The notes beneath the pieces are model-generated. The model worked only from the letters and a program-made list of their open reading frames with translations, was not told the DNA's origin and made no database searches. This document shows positions 40,348 through 41,078 of a stretch of DNA of 41,078 nucleotides, piece after piece. This stretch comes from Phycisphaerales bacterium UBA1910. GTDB lineage: Bacteria > Planctomycetota > Phycisphaerae > Phycisphaerales > UBA1924. The stretch's first letter is position 1; each line of letters starts with the position of its first letter. The stretch covers positions 46,795 through 87,872 of the forward strand of contig DDGE01000055.1 in the NCBI GenBank assembly GCA_002337545.1, written 5' to 3'. A program made the translations under genes and the position numbers.

Positions 40348-41078
40348 GTGAACGAATCCACCCTTCACAGCCACATCTACGCCCGCTCCAACGCCTTGCG
40401 GCTCGGCGCTGGCGAACTCCTCGTCGGCCCCGGCGACGACTGTGCCGTCATCAAGACTCCGTCGGGTGACATCCAGCTTCTCACCGTCGATCAGCTCGTC
40501 GAAGGGCGTCACTTCGAGCCGGGCACCGACCTGGACCTCATCGCCCGCAAGGCCATCGCCCGCAGCGTCAGCGACATCGCCGCGATGGGCGGCCACCCCG
40601 ACTGGGCACTCGCGACGGGCGTGTTGCCCAAGGGCTATCCCACCGCCAACGCCCTCTTCGACGCAATGAGCCGCTGGGCCAACCACTGGTCCTGTCCGCT
40701 CATCGGTGGCGACATCGCCAGCCACAGCAGCAACGACCACCCGCTCACTCTCACGGTCACAGTGGGCGGTGCCATGCCCGAGGGCTCCGTGCCCATCCTC
40801 CGATCGGGCGCCAAGCCCGGCGACCTGCTCTATGTCACGGGACAAGTCGGAGGCAGCTTCGAATCCGGCTGGCACCTGCGCTTCGAACCCCGTCTTAAGA
40901 TCGGCGCGTGGGCAGCCAAGACCAAAGCCCACGCCATGATGGACCTCTCGGACGGGCTCGGACGCGACGCGCACCGGATCGCGCTCGCCTCGGGCGTACG
41001 CATCGAACTCGACGCGCCCAGACTCCCCATTTCGCACCGCTGCAACGACTGGCACGCTGCCGTCTCCGAGGGCGAAGA
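40348..41078 (+). CDS. thiL: Thiamine-monophosphate kinase ThiL (3' end beyond window)
   Basis: ThiL phosphorylates thiamine monophosphate to the active cofactor thiamine diphosphate. About 243 codons are present. Family landmarks in order are GPGDDCAVI (about 24-32), TVDQLVEGRHF, ARKAIARSVSDIAAMGG, GGDI, VTGQVGGS and MDLSDGLGRD. The acidic residues of the GDD and SDG segments bind magnesium and ATP in this fold. The chosen GTG gives a normal N-terminus; no ribosome site is visible and a -10-like hexamer lies 5 nt upstream. The gene runs off the right edge. Confidence 0.93.
   Translation, partial: MNESTLHSHIYARSNALRLGAGELLVGPGDDCAVIKTPSGDIQLLTVDQLVEGRHFEPGTDLDLIARKAIARSVSDIAAMGGHPDWALATGVLPKGYPTANALFDAMSRWANHWSCPLIGGDIASHSSNDHPLTLTVTVGGAMPEGSVPILRSGAKPGDLLYVTGQVGGSFESGWHLRFEPRLKIGAWAAKTKAHAMMDLSDGLGRDAHRIALASGVRIELDAPRLPISHRCNDWHAAVSEGE

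Noticed and set aside
1..41078. CRISPR array, rRNA genes, intact insertion sequence or transposase
   Set aside because: No regularly spaced direct repeats, rRNA signatures or DDE/HUH transposase motifs were seen on either strand.

Overview
The window reads as a chromosome segment of a planctomycete, most likely of the class Phycisphaerae. This is inferred from family content; no rRNA is present to confirm it. Pointers are prepilin-type secreted proteins with a DGH motif, secreted lamin-tail proteins with dockerin-like C-termini (including an FFDVSAFL repeat), a VPAP-type C-terminal sorting tail, a histone H1-like lysine-rich tail, tandem clpP genes, and a planctomycete-type integrase remnant beside a tRNA.

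Left part (1-15.9 kb) is mostly housekeeping. It holds a lysine-rich protein tail, a stand-alone GspE/PilB N-terminal-type protein, the minus-strand run metallophosphoesterase-yidC-mnmE, tandem clpP genes (the second with Asn in place of the catalytic Asp), a membrane protein, an MDR dehydrogenase, a HEAT-repeat lipoprotein, a membrane-anchored basic protein, a HmuV-type ABC ATPase divergent from an NDUFA9-like reductase, RNase R, and a PadR regulator coupled to an unusual permease-prefix/SLBB-like membrane protein. Several genes here have a -10-like hexamer 5-6 nt before the start codon, which suggests leaderless transcripts.

Middle part (15.9-23.5 kb) encodes surface or secreted proteins: three paralogous lamin-tail proteins, one prepilin-like protein and one VPAP-tailed protein. 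A gene-poor stretch of about 0.9 kb follows and ends in a terminator and a broken tRNA 3' end.

Right-centre part (23.5-38.2 kb) is the most interesting region. Eleven genes on the minus strand form one near-continuous run: diheme cytochrome c, clade II-type nosZ, a NosB-like membrane protein, nosD, nosF, nosY, nosL, an unknown lipoprotein, a ccsBA (ResB-CcsA fusion) heme lyase, nrfH and nrfA. Divergent from them are an Rrf2/NsrR-like regulator and a RIC/ScdA-type di-iron repair protein. The shared intergenic region carries a perfect 9-bp inverted repeat with a 10-nt spacer. Together these genes would encode N2O reduction to N2, nitrite reduction to ammonium, heme attachment for the cytochromes, and NO sensing and repair. 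NrfA has CxxCH rather than CxxCK at its active-site heme.

The cassette lies between an intact tRNA-Ile(GAU) (38739-38812, minus) and a 23-nt, 20/23-identical copy of that tRNA's 3' end in the same orientation (23313-23335). Fragments resembling a mobile-element primase and a tyrosine recombinase C-terminus lie directly at the tRNA. This is the architecture expected of an old tRNA-targeted genomic island that carried a nitrogen-oxide respiration cassette; the island reading is an inference.

Right end (38.8-41.1 kb) returns to ordinary genes: phenylalanine 4-hydroxylase, a hairpin-rich intergenic element, a DUF2892 protein and the 5' part of thiL.
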